Shown in pieces: positions 28,563-38,512 of a stretch of 64,000 nucleotides of DNA; the first letter of the stretch is position 1, and every line of letters starts with the position of its first letter. The stretch lies in assembly GCF_024347655.1 (NCBI RefSeq), contig NZ_AP025514.1:2604001-2668000 (forward strand). Reading direction: 5' to 3'. The position numbers and the translations under genes are program-made. Origin of the DNA: Vibrio toranzoniae (GTDB lineage Bacteria; Pseudomonadota; Gammaproteobacteria; Enterobacterales; Vibrionaceae). Below the pieces are notes generated by a model, which was given only the letters and a program-made list of their open reading frames with translations, was not told where the DNA came from and ran no database searches.

Positions 28563-31421
28563 CTAACGAATGATTTCAAGCTCTTCTATTGGAATATCTA
28601 ACTTTTCTAGTTGAGGACGAAGCGAAGTCGCGTCGCCAACCACTATTATTTGATAATCATTCGGGTCAAACCATTTCTTCGATAGCTCGTTTAAGGTCTC
28701 TTTTGAAACCGTTTCAACTATCTGATTACGCTGTTGTAGGTAATTTTCATCAAGGCTCAATGCGACAATATTACTCAATAACCCAGCCTTTTGACTTGGC
28801 GTTTCGTATTTAAGTGCATCTTGTTGACCGACAGCAAGGCGCATAAATTTCACCTCTTCGTCAGTTAATCCACTTTGACTAAATTCATTCAGTTCATTAA
28901 TGAACTCTTGAATCGATGGAACAGTCGCATTGGCTCTTACCTGCGCGCTAAAAACTACCGCACCCGTTTCACGAGTACTCGCGAAATAACCGCTTGCACC
29001 GTAAGTGTAAGCTTTGTCTTCACGTAGATTCTGGTTGATACGGCTATTGAAGTTACCGGCTAAGTTAAAGTTAGCCAGTTGGCTCAAGTACAATTCACCC
29101 GTCGCATCAAACGGCAGACCTTTACGCACCAAACGAACAATGCTTTGCGGCGCACCCGGTTTGTCAACTAAATACAGATGCTGCCCTGAAAGCTCTTTGA
29201 CGATCTGTGGGCGCGTTAATGGGGCTGCATCGCCTTGCCACTGCTCAAAGAATTGTAGCTGTTTCCCCACCTCTTTCTTCGAGATGTCTCCCACAACAAC
29301 AATATTGGCCCCTTCTGGTGTGTAATGTTGGCCATAGAATTTTTTCACGTCATCTAAGGTCAATTTCGACAGAGATTCCTGAGTTCCATCACTTGCGCGA
29401 GCAAAAACAGTGTCACCAAACAGTACCTCACGGGTAGCTTGAGAAGCCATCCAACTTGGTTGTTGGTGCTGATACACAACGCCTTCAAGCATCTGCTTCT
29501 TAACACGCTCGAAGTCTTGCTCATCAAACTTAGGCTCAAACAGAACCTCCTGCACGATCGCTAAGGTTTGAGGCAGGTTTTTCTCTAGCGTAGAAACTGA
29601 AATATTAGTGGTATAACTGCCCGCACTGATACTCACACTGCTGCCAAGCTTATCTAATGTTGCCTGTAGTTCTTCAACGGCTCGTTTTGTTGAACCTTCC
29701 TCCATCATCGAAGCGGTTAGGTTCGCAAGGCCTTCTTGACCTTGACGAACATAACGTTCGCCTGCTGGAAGTTGAATTTGTAGCTGTACTGTCGGCGTTT
29801 CACTGGTCACGGTACCAATCAAGCCCATACCATTCGCAAAGTACATGCGGTACAACTCAGGCATCGTCGCTTTAACACCAAAGGTCACTTCTGGCATTAC
29901 GCTGCGATCAAAGGTATTTGGTGCTTTTCTGAAATCGAGCTGATCTTCAGTGACTTTGGCATATTCAGGTAACGTGCGAGTTGGAGTGGTGAATGTAGCT
30001 TCGCGAACCGCTAGATCAAGTCGCTTCTTAGGTACGACACTGAGTGTCACCTTATGTTTACCCTCGATAAAGTCTTGATAAGCTTTACTTACGCTATCGG
30101 GAGTCACCGCGCGGATTTGATCCAGTTGTGATTCAATACGATCAGGCTGGCCATAGAAGGTTTGATTAGACGCGAGCTGTGAAACCTTACCTTTGACACT
30201 TTGCAGTGCAAAAACCGCATCCGCTTCTGCCATACCGGTGATCTGGTCCAAACGATCTTGTTGAACGCCCTCTTTCGAGAATTGCTCTAGAGTATCCATC
30301 AATTCTTTATTAAGAACCGTCAAATCGCCTTTTTCACCTGAGTTGCCCATTGCATACACGTACATGGTACAAGCAAGCTCAGCACAATCATGGAAAGATC
30401 CAGCGCTGACTGCTTTCTGTGTTTTAACCAAGTTTTGATACAGGTAACTGTTGGTGCCAGAACCTAACACGTTAGACAGTGCATTCAGTGAAGCTTGTGT
30501 CTCTTCACCGCGATACGTGGTTGGCCAACCGACTAGTACCATCGGCTGACGAATATTATCTTCTAAGGTAATGTACTTATCTTCTGTTAGCACGGCAGGT
30601 TGTTTATCTGCCGCCTTAACTTCTGGGCCTTGAGGGATAGGGCCAAAGTACTTGTTCACCCACTCTAGCGTGTCATCAACGTCGATATCACCACCAATCG
30701 TTAGCGCAGCATTATTTGGGCCATACCAACGTAGGAAGAACGCCTTAAGGTCATTCACATCAACACGGTCGAGATCTTCCACATAACCGATTGGTTGCCA
30801 TGAATATGGGTGACCTTCAGGGTAAAGCGCCTCACCCATGCGCTCCCACATCAAGCCATAAGGACGGTTTTCATAACTTTGAGCACGTTCGTTTTTAACC
30901 GTGCCTCTTTGAACTTCAAATTTCTTCTGAGAAACCGCATCCAATAAGAAACCCATTCGGTCTGATTCTAACCACAACATTTTCTCAAGTTGGTTAGATG
31001 GGACGGTTTCAAAGTAGTTGGTACGGTCACGGTTAGTGGTACCGTTTAACGAACCACCCGCTTCGGTAATGATCTTAAAGTGTTGCTGATCACCGACGTT
31101 CTCAGAGCCTTGAAACATCATGTGTTCAAAGAAGTGAGCAAAGCCCGACTTACCAATCTGCTCACGAGCAGAACCTACGTGATAGGTCACATCCACATGC
31201 ACAAGAGGATCAGAATCATCCGGAGATAGAATAACGGTTAAGCCATTATCCAATTGATACTTGGTGTAAGGAATGACAACTTTGTCTTTAGAAGGCTTAA
31301 CCTCCTCGACTAAAGTGACGCCTTCTGGCAATGAGGAAAAGAAGGATGTTGAGCTAGGTACATTGTAAGAACAGCCTGCGATGGCGATAAGAGAAAATGT
31401 ACCAAGTAAAACCTTTTTCAT
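28563..31421 (-). CDS. M16-family zinc metallopeptidase, lipoprotein
   Basis: Pitrilysin-like peptidase with a lipoprotein signal (lipobox IAGC, C17). The 952 residues hold two M16 units. The first has the inverted zinc motif HFFEH (H96, E99, H100), and a downstream Glu lies in the KNERAQSYENRPYG region. The second half is the inactive partner typical of fused M16 enzymes (KVEDLK-like segments are not catalytic). Probably periplasm-facing and anchored in a membrane; substrate unknown. It is the third gene of a tight group (9 bp after yqaA). Confidence 0.9.
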   Translation of the reverse strand: MKKVLLGTFSLIAIAGCSYNVPSSTSFFSSLPEGVTLVEEVKPSKDKVVIPYTKYQLDNGLTVILSPDDSDPLVHVDVTYHVGSAREQIGKSGFAHFFEHMMFQGSENVGDQQHFKIITEAGGSLNGTTNRDRTNYFETVPSNQLEKMLWLESDRMGFLLDAVSQKKFEVQRGTVKNERAQSYENRPYGLMWERMGEALYPEGHPYSWQPIGYVEDLDRVDVNDLKAFFLRWYGPNNAALTIGGDIDVDDTLEWVNKYFGPIPQGPEVKAADKQPAVLTEDKYITLEDNIRQPMVLVGWPTTYRGEETQASLNALSNVLGSGTNSYLYQNLVKTQKAVSAGSFHDCAELACTMYVYAMGNSGEKGDLTVLNKELMDTLEQFSKEGVQQDRLDQITGMAEADAVFALQSVKGKVSQLASNQTFYGQPDRIESQLDQIRAVTPDSVSKAYQDFIEGKHKVTLSVVPKKRLDLAVREATFTTPTRTLPEYAKVTEDQLDFRKAPNTFDRSVMPEVTFGVKATMPELYRMYFANGMGLIGTVTSETPTVQLQIQLPAGERYVRQGQEGLANLTASMMEEGSTKRAVEELQATLDKLGSSVSISAGSYTTNISVSTLEKNLPQTLAIVQEVLFEPKFDEQDFERVKKQMLEGVVYQHQQPSWMASQATREVLFGDTVFARASDGTQESLSKLTLDDVKKFYGQHYTPEGANIVVVGDISKKEVGKQLQFFEQWQGDAAPLTRPQIVKELSGQHLYLVDKPGAPQSIVRLVRKGLPFDATGELYLSQLANFNLAGNFNSRINQNLREDKAYTYGASGYFASTRETGAVVFSAQVRANATVPSIQEFINELNEFSQSGLTDEEVKFMRLAVGQQDALKYETPSQKAGLLSNIVALSLDENYLQQRNQIVETVSKETLNELSKKWFDPNDYQIIVVGDATSLRPQLEKLDIPIEELEIIR

Positions 31422-31430
31422 AGGTTCTCC

Positions 31431-31892
31431 TTAGAAAAAACCGAAGTAGATAGCGGCAAGTAAGCTGTAGCGAGCGGCTTTGCCAATCGCTATCAAAATA
31501 ACGCTAGGGATAAATTTCATTCTTAGCCAACCCGCCGCGAGACACAAAGGGTCACCAATAACGGGTAACCAACTGAATAACAGTGTCCAATAGCCATAGC
31601 GGCTCAGCCAAGCCATAGCCTTATGACCATGTTTTTCAGATTGAGTTCGATTAGGCAACCACAAACCAACCCAATAATTAGTAAGACCGCCAAAAGTATT
31701 GCCGAGTGTCGCCACTAGAATAATCGATGAGACAGAGAACTGTTCTAAACTCAATGCCGCAACAAGACTGGCTTCTGAACCGCCGGGCAGTAATGTGGCA
31801 CTTAAGAAGCCACTGATGAAGAGTACCCAAAGCGCCGAGTCAGAAAACCACAGCGCTATGCTTTCAAAAAGAGAATTAAAGAACTCTAGCAC
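31431..31892 (-). CDS. yqaA: Inner membrane protein YqaA (VTT/DedA-like)
   Basis: Small polytopic membrane protein, 153 residues, of the YqaA branch of the DedA/SNARE-associated (VTT) superfamily. Hallmarks include FLSATLLPGGSEASLVAAL, the GNTFGGLTNYWVG helix and SWLPVIGDPLCLAAGWLR. Function is not established; DedA relatives take part in lipid carrier recycling. The GTG start at 31892 has AAGAAGG about 11 nt upstream, overlapping the end of the preceding oxidoreductase gene. Confidence 0.85.
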   Translation of the reverse strand: MLEFFNSLFESIALWFSDSALWVLFISGFLSATLLPGGSEASLVAALSLEQFSVSSIILVATLGNTFGGLTNYWVGLWLPNRTQSEKHGHKAMAWLSRYGYWTLLFSWLPVIGDPLCLAAGWLRMKFIPSVILIAIGKAARYSLLAAIYFGFF

Positions 31893-31898
31893 TGCATA

Positions 31899-32852
31899 TT
31901 AGCCTTCTTGCATTTTAAGTAGCACCTTGCCTCTGGTGTGTCCGGTTTCAACCTGAAGATGAGCCGATTGCACTTCGTCTAACGGATAGATACCTTGAAC
32001 TTCTGTTTTAAGCAATCCGACACTGACCATGTAAAGCATGGTGTCCATTTGCTCAGGGTTTGGCTCCACCAACATGCCTGATGCAGTAAAACCTAATAAT
32101 TTCGCTTTCTCGCAGATCAACTCTGCCGATAGAGTAGGAACAGTGACCACTCTCGCACCATCTTTCAGGCACTTCAACGCATCAAGCGCTGTATCGCCAC
32201 CGACCAAATCAATCAGCACATCAACATCAGAAACTCGCTCTGAAGCTGGGGCAAATTTATAGTTGATGGCATGAGCGCCTAGCGTTGCAAGATAGTCGAG
32301 GTTAGATTCGCTGCAGGTCGTGTAAACCTCGGCTTTTGCTGCCACTGCAATTTGAACCGCAAGGTGACCAACGCCGCCCGCGCCCGCTAAGATAAGCACG
32401 CGATCGCCTTCCTTCACTTCGGCTTTATTGAGTGCTTGTGCTGCTGTTTGACTAGCAAGTGGTAATGCCGCAGCCGCTTCTAGGGTGACAGAATCAGGAA
32501 CCACGCTAAGTGCCGCTTCTGAAACACATACATATTGGCTGTAACCGCCACCTTGCAGTGGGAAGCCAATAAAGCCTGCCACGTTATCACCAATAGTAAA
32601 ACGTTCAGCCTGATCGCCTAGCGTGACAATTTGACCTGAAATATCGTATCCCGGCACCCAAGGAAGGTTGTCTTTGTTTTGTGCTGCTGCCCAACCAAGG
32701 CCAGCACGGGTTTTCACATCAATCGGATTAATGCCCGAAAAGGAAACTTTAACCACCACTTCTCCAGCCTTAGGCTCAGGAATCGCACTGGTTTGAATAC
32801 TAAGGTTTTCGACGCCGCCGAATTGAGTAATCGCAATCTGTTTATTTTCCAT
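31899..32852 (-). CDS. Quinone oxidoreductase-like NADP-dependent MDR-family enzyme
   Basis: Medium-chain dehydrogenase/reductase of the zeta-crystallin/quinone oxidoreductase group. It lacks the zinc-binding Cys/His set of alcohol dehydrogenases. The 317 residues have an N-terminal GroES-like domain (GINPIDVKTRAG) and a Rossmann fold with ILAGAGGVGHLAVQIA. I start at the ATG at 32852 because AAGGAA lies 8 nt before it; the longer frame adds 13 unsupported residues. First of a three-gene group with yqaA and the M16 peptidase. The substrate is not predictable. Confidence 0.88.
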   Translation of the reverse strand: MENKQIAITQFGGVENLSIQTSAIPEPKAGEVVVKVSFSGINPIDVKTRAGLGWAAAQNKDNLPWVPGYDISGQIVTLGDQAERFTIGDNVAGFIGFPLQGGGYSQYVCVSEAALSVVPDSVTLEAAAALPLASQTAAQALNKAEVKEGDRVLILAGAGGVGHLAVQIAVAAKAEVYTTCSESNLDYLATLGAHAINYKFAPASERVSDVDVLIDLVGGDTALDALKCLKDGARVVTVPTLSAELICEKAKLLGFTASGMLVEPNPEQMDTMLYMVSVGLLKTEVQGIYPLDEVQSAHLQVETGHTRGKVLLKMQEG

Positions 32853-32908
32853 TTCTACATTTCCTTGATTGATAAAAGCCCTGATGAGCAAGCACCCTAA
32901 TTAATAAA

Positions 32909-32938
32909 AAGAAAGGGATGCGAAAGCATCCCTTTGAC
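32909..32938. terminator. Terminator after oadB
   Basis: Ten-base perfect stem AAAGGGATGC (32912-32921) / GCATCCCTTT (32926-32935) with a GAAA/TTTC tetraloop; the minus strand continues T-rich. Confidence 0.8.
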
Positions 32939-33024
32939 TATAAACCATTTAATAAGGCTAAGTTAACCGCTCATTCGTAAATTGACGACCAATTAACGTA
33001 ACGATACATGACCTAAGTAATCCA

Positions 33025-34155
33025 TTAACCGACTAGCGCTAATAGAATACCCGCCGCAACCGCACTACCCAGTACACCTGCCACGTTCGGGCCCATCGCA
33101 TGCATCAACAAGAAGTTCTGAGGGTTTGCCTCAAGTCCAACCTTATTGACAACACGAGCCGCCATTGGAACCGCAGATACACCAGCTGCGCCAATTAATG
33201 GGTTGATGTCTTCTTTCGAGAAGCGATTTAGAACCTTCGCCATCAATACACCACCCGCCGTACCGATACTGAACGCGACCGCACCTAAACCTAGAATACC
33301 CAGAGTCTCTAAGTTCAAGAACGTATCTGCTTGAAGCTTAGAACCCACACCGAGACCAAGGAAAATAGTCACAACGTTAATCAGTTCGTTTTGGGCTGTT
33401 TTCGATAGACGATCCACCACACCCGCTTCACGCATTAAGTTACCTAGGCAAAACATACCTACGAGAGGCGTTGCTGAAGGTAAGAACAAAATCGTCATCA
33501 GTAGTACAGCAAGCGGGAAGAGGATCTTCTCTGCTTTGCTAACATGACGAAGTTGAGCCATCTTAATCTTACGCTCTTCAGGAGACGTTAACGCCTTCAT
33601 GATTGGCGGCTGAATAATAGGAACCAATGCCATGTAGCTATACGCCGCTACTGCAATGGCACCTAAAAGATCAGGAGAAAGCTTACTCGCCAAGAAAATC
33701 GCTGTTGGGCCATCGGCGCCACCAATGATCGCAATGGAAGAAGCGTCGGCCATCGAGAATTCCATTCCTGGAACATAGTTCAGTAAGATCGCGCCAAATA
33801 GTGTTGCGAAAATACCAAACTGAGCCGCAGCCCCTAGCCACAGTGTTTTAGGGTTCGCAATCAACGCACCGAAGTCCGTCATTGCACCAACACCCATAAA
33901 GATCAGCAGTGGGAAAATACCCGTTTCAATACCAATATAATAAACGTAGTAAAGCAAACCACCTGGCTCAGTAAACCCAGCATTTGGAATGTTTGCTAAT
34001 ACAGCACCAAAACCAATAGGTAGTAGAAGTAACGGTTCAAATCCTTTACGAATTGCCAAAAACAACAATAAGCAACCAATCAACATCATACAGATCTGAC
34101 CGAACTCAAAGTTCGCAATCCCTGTTTCAGACCATAAGGTCATCAATCCTTCCAT
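33025..34155 (-). CDS. oadB: Oxaloacetate decarboxylase beta subunit (Na+ pump)
   Basis: Membrane subunit that decarboxylates carboxybiotin and exports Na+. The 376 residues are strongly hydrophobic with about nine to eleven helices. They include the conserved [31 protein letters not shown] block and [17 protein letters not shown], which holds the functional Asp (D of GGADGP). Third gene of oadGAB, 9 bp after oadA, and ended by a hairpin. It lets the cell couple citrate or oxaloacetate use to a sodium gradient. Confidence 0.96.
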   Translation of the reverse strand: MEGLMTLWSETGIANFEFGQICMMLIGCLLLFLAIRKGFEPLLLLPIGFGAVLANIPNAGFTEPGGLLYYVYYIGIETGIFPLLIFMGVGAMTDFGALIANPKTLWLGAAAQFGIFATLFGAILLNYVPGMEFSMADASSIAIIGGADGPTAIFLASKLSPDLLGAIAVAAYSYMALVPIIQPPIMKALTSPEERKIKMAQLRHVSKAEKILFPLAVLLMTILFLPSATPLVGMFCLGNLMREAGVVDRLSKTAQNELINVVTIFLGLGVGSKLQADTFLNLETLGILGLGAVAFSIGTAGGVLMAKVLNRFSKEDINPLIGAAGVSAVPMAARVVNKVGLEANPQNFLLMHAMGPNVAGVLGSAVAAGILLALVG

Positions 34156-34164
34156 GGTACTCCC

Positions 34165-35946
34165 TTACGCTAAGCTTAGTAGTGGAGCGCCTACAGTAAC
34201 TGCATCGCCTTCTTTAACATTCAGTTCTTGAACGATACCACCACGAGCAGCACGAACTTCCGTTTCCATCTTCATTGCTTCTAGGATAAGCAGAACGTCG
34301 CCTTCAGCAACCTCAGCGCCCGCCTGAACGATGACTTTAAAGATGTTCCCCGCAAGTGGAGCTGGAACCGCTTCAGCATCAGAAGCGGCGACTGGTGCAG
34401 CCTGAACTGGTTTGGTTGATGGCGCGACTGATGTGAGTTCACCTTGTGGACCAACTTCGACATCATAAACTTGGCCATCCACCTTCACGCTGTAGCTTCC
34501 AATACCACCAGAAGCTTGTACAGGAGCAGCTACAACTGGAGCCTCTGTTTCTAGCGTTGGTGCAGGTTCAAATGCTTCAGGGTTACGACGATTCTTAAGG
34601 AACTTAAGACCAACTTGTGGAAACAATGCGTAAGTAAGCACATCATCAACCGTATCTTCAGCTAATGAAATACCGTCTGATTTTGCTTTTTCTAGAAGCT
34701 CTGTCGTTAGTATATCCATTTCTGATTTAATTAAATCAGCAGGGCGACAAGTAATTGGTTCTGAACCATCAAGGACTTTCGCTTGCAATTCAGCATCCAC
34801 TTCCGCTGGTGCTTGGCCATATTCACCTTTCAGTAGACCTGCCGTCTCTTTAGTGATGCTCTTGTAGCGTTCACCCGTTAGCACGTTAATAACCGCTTGA
34901 GTACCGACAATCTGAGAAGTTGGTGTTACCAAAGGAATGTATCCAAGCTCTTTACGAACGCGAGGGATCTCTTCAAGTACTTCGTCCATACGATCGGCTG
35001 CGCCTTGCTCTTTAAGCTGACCTTCCATGTTGGTTAACATGCCGCCAGGAACCTGAGCAATCAAGATACGAGAATCCACACCTTTTAGCTGACCTTCCCA
35101 TTTTGCGTACTTTTTACGTACATCACGGAAGTAAGCCGCGATGGGTTCGATCTGATCAAGCTTAAGATTGGTATCACGCTCTGTACCTTCTAACATCGCA
35201 ACAACCGTTTCGGTTGGCGTATGACCGTAAGTACAACTCATTGAAGAAATAGCGGTGTCTAGAATATCAATACCCGCTTCAACGGCTTTAACCGCTGTTG
35301 CTGTCGATAGACCTGTTGTCGCGTGGCTATGCAACGCTAGAGGAACGTCACAAGAAGCTTTAATACGTGTAATCAGCTCTTCCGCTTCATAGGGTTTTAA
35401 TAAACCTGACATATCTTTAATACATAATGAATGACAGCCTAGGTCCTCTAGGCGTTTAGCCAAATCAACCCAAGTATCTGAGTTGTGAACCGGACTGGTT
35501 GTGTAAGACAAGGTACCTTGAGCGTGACCACCAACATCAATCGTTGCTTTCACTGCTGTTTCAAAGTTACGTACGTCATTCATCGCATCAAAAATACGGA
35601 ATACATCCATGCCGTTCTTATGGGCACGTTCAACAAATTTCTCTACTACATCATCCGCGTAGTGACGGTAACCCAATAAATTTTGACCACGCAGTAGCAT
35701 CTGCATTGGTGTATTTGGCATCGCTTTTTTCAGCTCACGCAAACGCTCCCATGGATCTTCTCCTAGAAAACGGATACACGAATCAAACGTTGCGCCGCCC
35801 CAAGTCTCTAAAGACCAGTAACCGACTTTATCCAGCTCTGCCGCAATGGGCAGCATATCTTCGATACGCATACGAGTAGCAAATAGTGACTGGTGCGCGT
35901 CACGAAGTACCACATCTGTGATAGCTAGTGGTTTAGACATGCTCAT
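34165..35946 (-). CDS. oadA: Oxaloacetate decarboxylase alpha subunit
   Basis: Carboxyltransferase that moves CO2 from oxaloacetate to biotin. The 593 residues start with a TIM-barrel carboxyltransferase domain ([26 protein letters not shown], metal ligands in LHSHATTGL). A PYC-OADA tether and a C-terminal biotinyl domain with the biotin lysine K559 in EAMKM follow an Ala/Pro linker. It lies 25 bp after oadG. An in-frame second ATG (residue 3) is an alternative start. Confidence 0.96.
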   Translation of the reverse strand: MSMSKPLAITDVVLRDAHQSLFATRMRIEDMLPIAAELDKVGYWSLETWGGATFDSCIRFLGEDPWERLRELKKAMPNTPMQMLLRGQNLLGYRHYADDVVEKFVERAHKNGMDVFRIFDAMNDVRNFETAVKATIDVGGHAQGTLSYTTSPVHNSDTWVDLAKRLEDLGCHSLCIKDMSGLLKPYEAEELITRIKASCDVPLALHSHATTGLSTATAVKAVEAGIDILDTAISSMSCTYGHTPTETVVAMLEGTERDTNLKLDQIEPIAAYFRDVRKKYAKWEGQLKGVDSRILIAQVPGGMLTNMEGQLKEQGAADRMDEVLEEIPRVRKELGYIPLVTPTSQIVGTQAVINVLTGERYKSITKETAGLLKGEYGQAPAEVDAELQAKVLDGSEPITCRPADLIKSEMDILTTELLEKAKSDGISLAEDTVDDVLTYALFPQVGLKFLKNRRNPEAFEPAPTLETEAPVVAAPVQASGGIGSYSVKVDGQVYDVEVGPQGELTSVAPSTKPVQAAPVAASDAEAVPAPLAGNIFKVIVQAGAEVAEGDVLLILEAMKMETEVRAARGGIVQELNVKEGDAVTVGAPLLSLA

Positions 35947-35971
35947 AAACTCCTTTTTAATCCTTTAAATG

Positions 35972-36229
35972 CTACTTAGCAGTAGACGCACGGTATTGAT
36001 GAACCGCGGCCGAAATTGCTGCCACAACTTGTGGACTAACAGCTGAAGGGTTTGATTGTGATTTTTGATTTTTTTTAGGTGCTGCGATCGGCTCTGGTAC
36101 TTCTTCAGGTACCAGTTTTGACATCAACCGAACGAGGTAAACTAGAATAGTTAGGAAAATAAAGACAACGGACATCCCCGTTATCATTAGAGTCGCCGCA
36201 TCTCCTAGCAGGCTTCCAATATTAGTCAT
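35972..36229 (-). CDS. oadG: Oxaloacetate decarboxylase gamma subunit
   Basis: Small subunit that holds the alpha and beta subunits together and aids decarboxylation. The 85 residues have one membrane helix (LMITGMSVVFIFLTILVYLV) near the N-terminus and a Pro/Ala-rich, hydrophilic tail. I start at the ATG at 36229 behind AAGGA with 6 nt spacing. The longer frame to 36295 would add an unlike leader. Confidence 0.9.
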   Translation of the reverse strand: MTNIGSLLGDAATLMITGMSVVFIFLTILVYLVRLMSKLVPEEVPEPIAAPKKNQKSQSNPSAVSPQVVAAISAAVHQYRASTAK

Positions 36230-36604
36230 GTTGCTTCCTTTCTTCGTCATCCTGACATACGTGCAGGATTTCAGCGAATAGTGATCCCGACCCATGGATT
36301 ATCTCGATTGGTAAAAGTTTGTCAATTTTGTTTAAGGTTCTGTTACGGATAACGCACACATAGGGTTAATTATTCGCCGATCAGATCACATAAATCTGTC
36401 AAATACGTCATTTTTAGATATTTAAACTGTGACTTAAAAGAGGCTTTGCTAAGAATTGATATGGGAAAGGTAGAATAATAAAGAAGTACTCTATAATTAC
36501 TTTAAATACAACAAGTTAAGTCATGGGTAAATTTAACATTATCGCAACAAAATTACGACAGATATAAAAAAAGCCTCGTATAAACGAGGCTTTTTTTAAT
36601 AATG
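36230..36604. other. Gene-free region upstream of oadG
   Basis: A 375-bp AT-rich interval with the oadGAB promoter (not resolvable by eye) and, at its far end, the tRNA cluster terminator. I saw no small gene. Confidence 0.5.
36565..36599 (-). terminator. Terminator of the tRNA cluster
   Basis: GCCTCGT (36573-36579) / ACGAGGC (36584-36590) extended by A/T pairs, followed on the minus strand by seven or more T. Confidence 0.85.
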
Positions 36605-36681
36605 TGGCGCGCTCTGGAGGATTCGAACCTCCGACCGCCTGGTTCGTAGCCAGGTACTCTATCCAGCTGAGCTAAGAGCGC
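36605..36681 (-). tRNA. tRNA-Arg (ACG), copy 1
   Basis: 77 nt with encoded CCA, acceptor stem GCGCTCT/AGAGCGC, and anticodon loop CTACGAA giving ACG (read as ICG). The T arm is GGAGGTTCGAATCCTCC. Confidence 0.97.
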
Positions 36682-36762
36682 ACGGTTTTAATATTAATTC
36701 ATTGTTACTAACAACGTATCAATATAAGGATTTCATTCTCATAAGAGATAAATCCTAAATAG

Positions 36763-36839
36763 TGGCGCGTCCTGGAGGATTCGAACCTCCGACCGCTTGG
36801 TTCGTAGCCAGGTACTCTATCCAGCTGAGCTAAGGACGC
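36763..36839 (-). tRNA. tRNA-Arg (ACG), copy 2, variant anticodon stem
   Basis: 77 nt with CCA and acceptor stem GCGTCCT/AGGACGC. The 3' side of the anticodon stem reads CCAAG where the other copies have CCAGG, giving a C28-A42 mismatch. All other features are intact. Confidence 0.93.
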
Positions 36840-36914
36840 ACGGTTTTGATATTAAGTCTCGCTAAGCGATACATCAATATCAGGATTCTAATTTACATAA
36901 GAACCCCTAAATAT

Positions 36915-36991
36915 TGGCGCGCTCTGGAGGATTCGAACCTCCGACCGCCTGGTTCGTAGCCAGGTACTCTATCCAGCTGAGCTAAGAGCGC
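36915..36991 (-). tRNA. tRNA-Arg (ACG), copy 3
   Basis: 77 nt, identical in sequence to copy 1, with acceptor stem GCGCTCT/AGAGCGC and encoded CCA. Confidence 0.97.
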
Positions 36992-37070
36992 ACGGTTTTA
37001 GTATCAATTCACTGTAATCAGTAATTTAATACGAGGATTCCATTCTCATAAGAAAGAAGCCCTTAAATAG

Positions 37071-37147
37071 TGGCGCGCTCTGGAGGATTCGAACCTCCGA
37101 CCGCCTGGTTCGTAGCCAGGTACTCTATCCAGCTGAGCTAAGAGCGC
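37071..37147 (-). tRNA. tRNA-Arg (ACG), copy 4
   Basis: 77 nt, same as copy 1. The spacers around copies 3 to 7 are nearly identical, giving a repeat unit of about 156 bp. Confidence 0.97.
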
Positions 37148-37226
37148 ACGGTTTTAGTATCAATTCACTGTAATCAGTAATTCAATACAAGGATTCCATT
37201 CTCATAAGAAAGAAGCCCTTAAATAG

Positions 37227-37303
37227 TGGCGCGCTCTGGAGGATTCGAACCTCCGACCGCCTGGTTCGTAGCCAGGTACTCTATCCAGCTGAGCTAAGAG
37301 CGC
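37227..37303 (-). tRNA. tRNA-Arg (ACG), copy 5
   Basis: 77 nt, same as copy 1, exactly 156 bp from copy 4. Confidence 0.97.
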
Positions 37304-37383
37304 ACGGTTTTAGTATCAATTCACTGTAATCAGTAATTTAATACAAGGATTTTCATTCTCGTAAGAAAGAAGCCCTTAAATAG

Positions 37384-37460
37384 TGGCGCGCTCTGGAGGA
37401 TTCGAACCTCCGACCGCCTGGTTCGTAGCCAGGTACTCTATCCAGCTGAGCTAAGAGCGC
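37384..37460 (-). tRNA. tRNA-Arg (ACG), copy 6
   Basis: 77 nt, same as copy 1, 157 bp from copy 5. Confidence 0.97.
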
Positions 37461-37540
37461 ACGGTTTTAGTATCAATTCACCGTAATCAGTAATTCAATA
37501 CAAGGATTTTCATTCTCGTAAGAAAGAAGCCCTTAATTAG

Positions 37541-37617
37541 TGGCGCGTCCTGGAGGATTCGAACCTCCGACCGCCTGGTTCGTAGCCAGGTACTCTATCC
37601 AGCTGAGCTAAGGACGC
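37541..37617 (-). tRNA. tRNA-Arg (ACG), copy 7
   Basis: 77 nt with acceptor stem GCGTCCT/AGGACGC as in copy 2, but an intact anticodon stem. Confidence 0.97.
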
Positions 37618-37707
37618 ACGGTGTTCATTCACTTAGAATGAAGTTGTGAAATATATCACATTCTTCTTGCTACGAAGAAAAAAAAAAGGCCATTGGCCTG
37701 TAATGAA

Positions 37708-37800
37708 TGGCGGTGAGGGAGGGATTCGAACCCTCGATGCGGCTACAAACCACATACTCCCTTAGCAGGGGAGCGCCTTCGGCCACTCGGCCACCTCACC
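37708..37800 (-). tRNA. tRNA-Ser (GCT), copy 1
   Basis: 93 nt with long variable arm and encoded CCA; acceptor GGTGAGG/CCTCACC, anticodon loop CTGCTAA (GCT). D loop reads GAGTGGCC. Confidence 0.96.
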
Positions 37801-37844
37801 TAATTCATTATTCTCAAAACACTTACAAAGAAGAGTAAAGAGAA

Positions 37845-37921
37845 TGGCGCGCTCTGGAGGATTCGAACCTCCGACCGCCTGGTTCGTAGCCAGGTACTCT
37901 ATCCAGCTGAGCTAAGAGCGC
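37845..37921 (-). tRNA. tRNA-Arg (ACG), copy 8
   Basis: 77 nt, same as copy 1. It lies between the two tRNA-Ser genes. Confidence 0.97.
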
Positions 37922-37964
37922 ACATTTATATTGTCTAACTTGCTAATTCTAGACTCGCAAGAAA

Positions 37965-38057
37965 TGGCGGTGAGGGAGGGATTCGAACCCTCGATGCGGC
38001 TACAAACCACATACTCCCTTAGCAGGGGAGCGCCTTCGGCCTCTCGGCCACCTCACC
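37965..38057 (-). tRNA. tRNA-Ser (GCT), copy 2
   Basis: 93 nt; promoter-proximal gene of the cluster. It differs from copy 1 by one base in the D arm (GAGAGGCC versus GAGTGGCC). Confidence 0.96.
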
Positions 38058-38072
38058 GTCTTGCGGAGGCAC

Positions 38073-38100
38073 ATATTACGTTTTACCGAAAATATGTCAA
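38073..38100 (-). promoter_or_regulatory. Promoter of the tRNA cluster
   Basis: On the minus strand a perfect -35 TTGACA (38095-38100), a 16-bp spacer and -10 TAATAT (38073-38078) are followed by a G/C-rich segment starting GTGCCTCCGC, of the kind that gives stringent control of stable RNA promoters. The first tRNA-Ser begins about 15 bp further on. Confidence 0.88.
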
Positions 38101-38482
38101 ACACTTTATTGAAAAAAATTGGACAAAAACACTCAACCGTTTGCTATTTAATCAAAGCGCTTGCAAATTAAACTTACAAGCTCTAGAAACCACTTTTTCC
38201 CTTAAAAATTAAGGCGAAAGATTAACAATAATAAACAGCCGAAAACAATTATCTAATTTATCCAGCAGCAAGTGCTACTGCTGTTTTCACCATACTATGG
38301 GATGCGATATTACGCCATAGGAGAAGTTAACAAATCTTGAGCTTTGGCAAACAAAACCCGATAAAGGGCCATGCTCAGTCATGTCTGTATTTCACAGTTT
38401 TATGACATGTTCGCTTCGCAGCATCAAAAAGCCTGTTATTAAACCCATTTTCATCCACACAATATTTCTCGCTCCCCAAGAT

Positions 38483-38512
38483 CAAAAAAGGCTAGCGACA
38501 ATGCTAGCCTCT
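38483..38512 (-). terminator. csrA terminator
   Basis: Eight-base perfect stem AGGCTAGC (38489-38496) / GCTAGCCT (38503-38510), followed on the minus strand by a T-run. Confidence 0.85.

Noticed and set aside
35499..35879. 126-codon frame antisense to oadA
   Set aside because: Entirely within oadA, no ribosome site and no recognisable product.
36605..37617. Regularly spaced repeats that resemble a CRISPR array
   Set aside because: The repeated parts are complete tRNA-Arg genes with cloverleaf arms and CCA, and the spacers are themselves repeated.
37931..38212. Open frame of 93 codons on the plus strand
   Set aside because: It is the antisense of tRNA-Ser copy 2 and its promoter; no coding support.
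38380..38409. LexA box in the csrA-tRNA gap
   Set aside because: The CTGT and ACAG at 38385-38397 are separated by 5 and not 8 bases.
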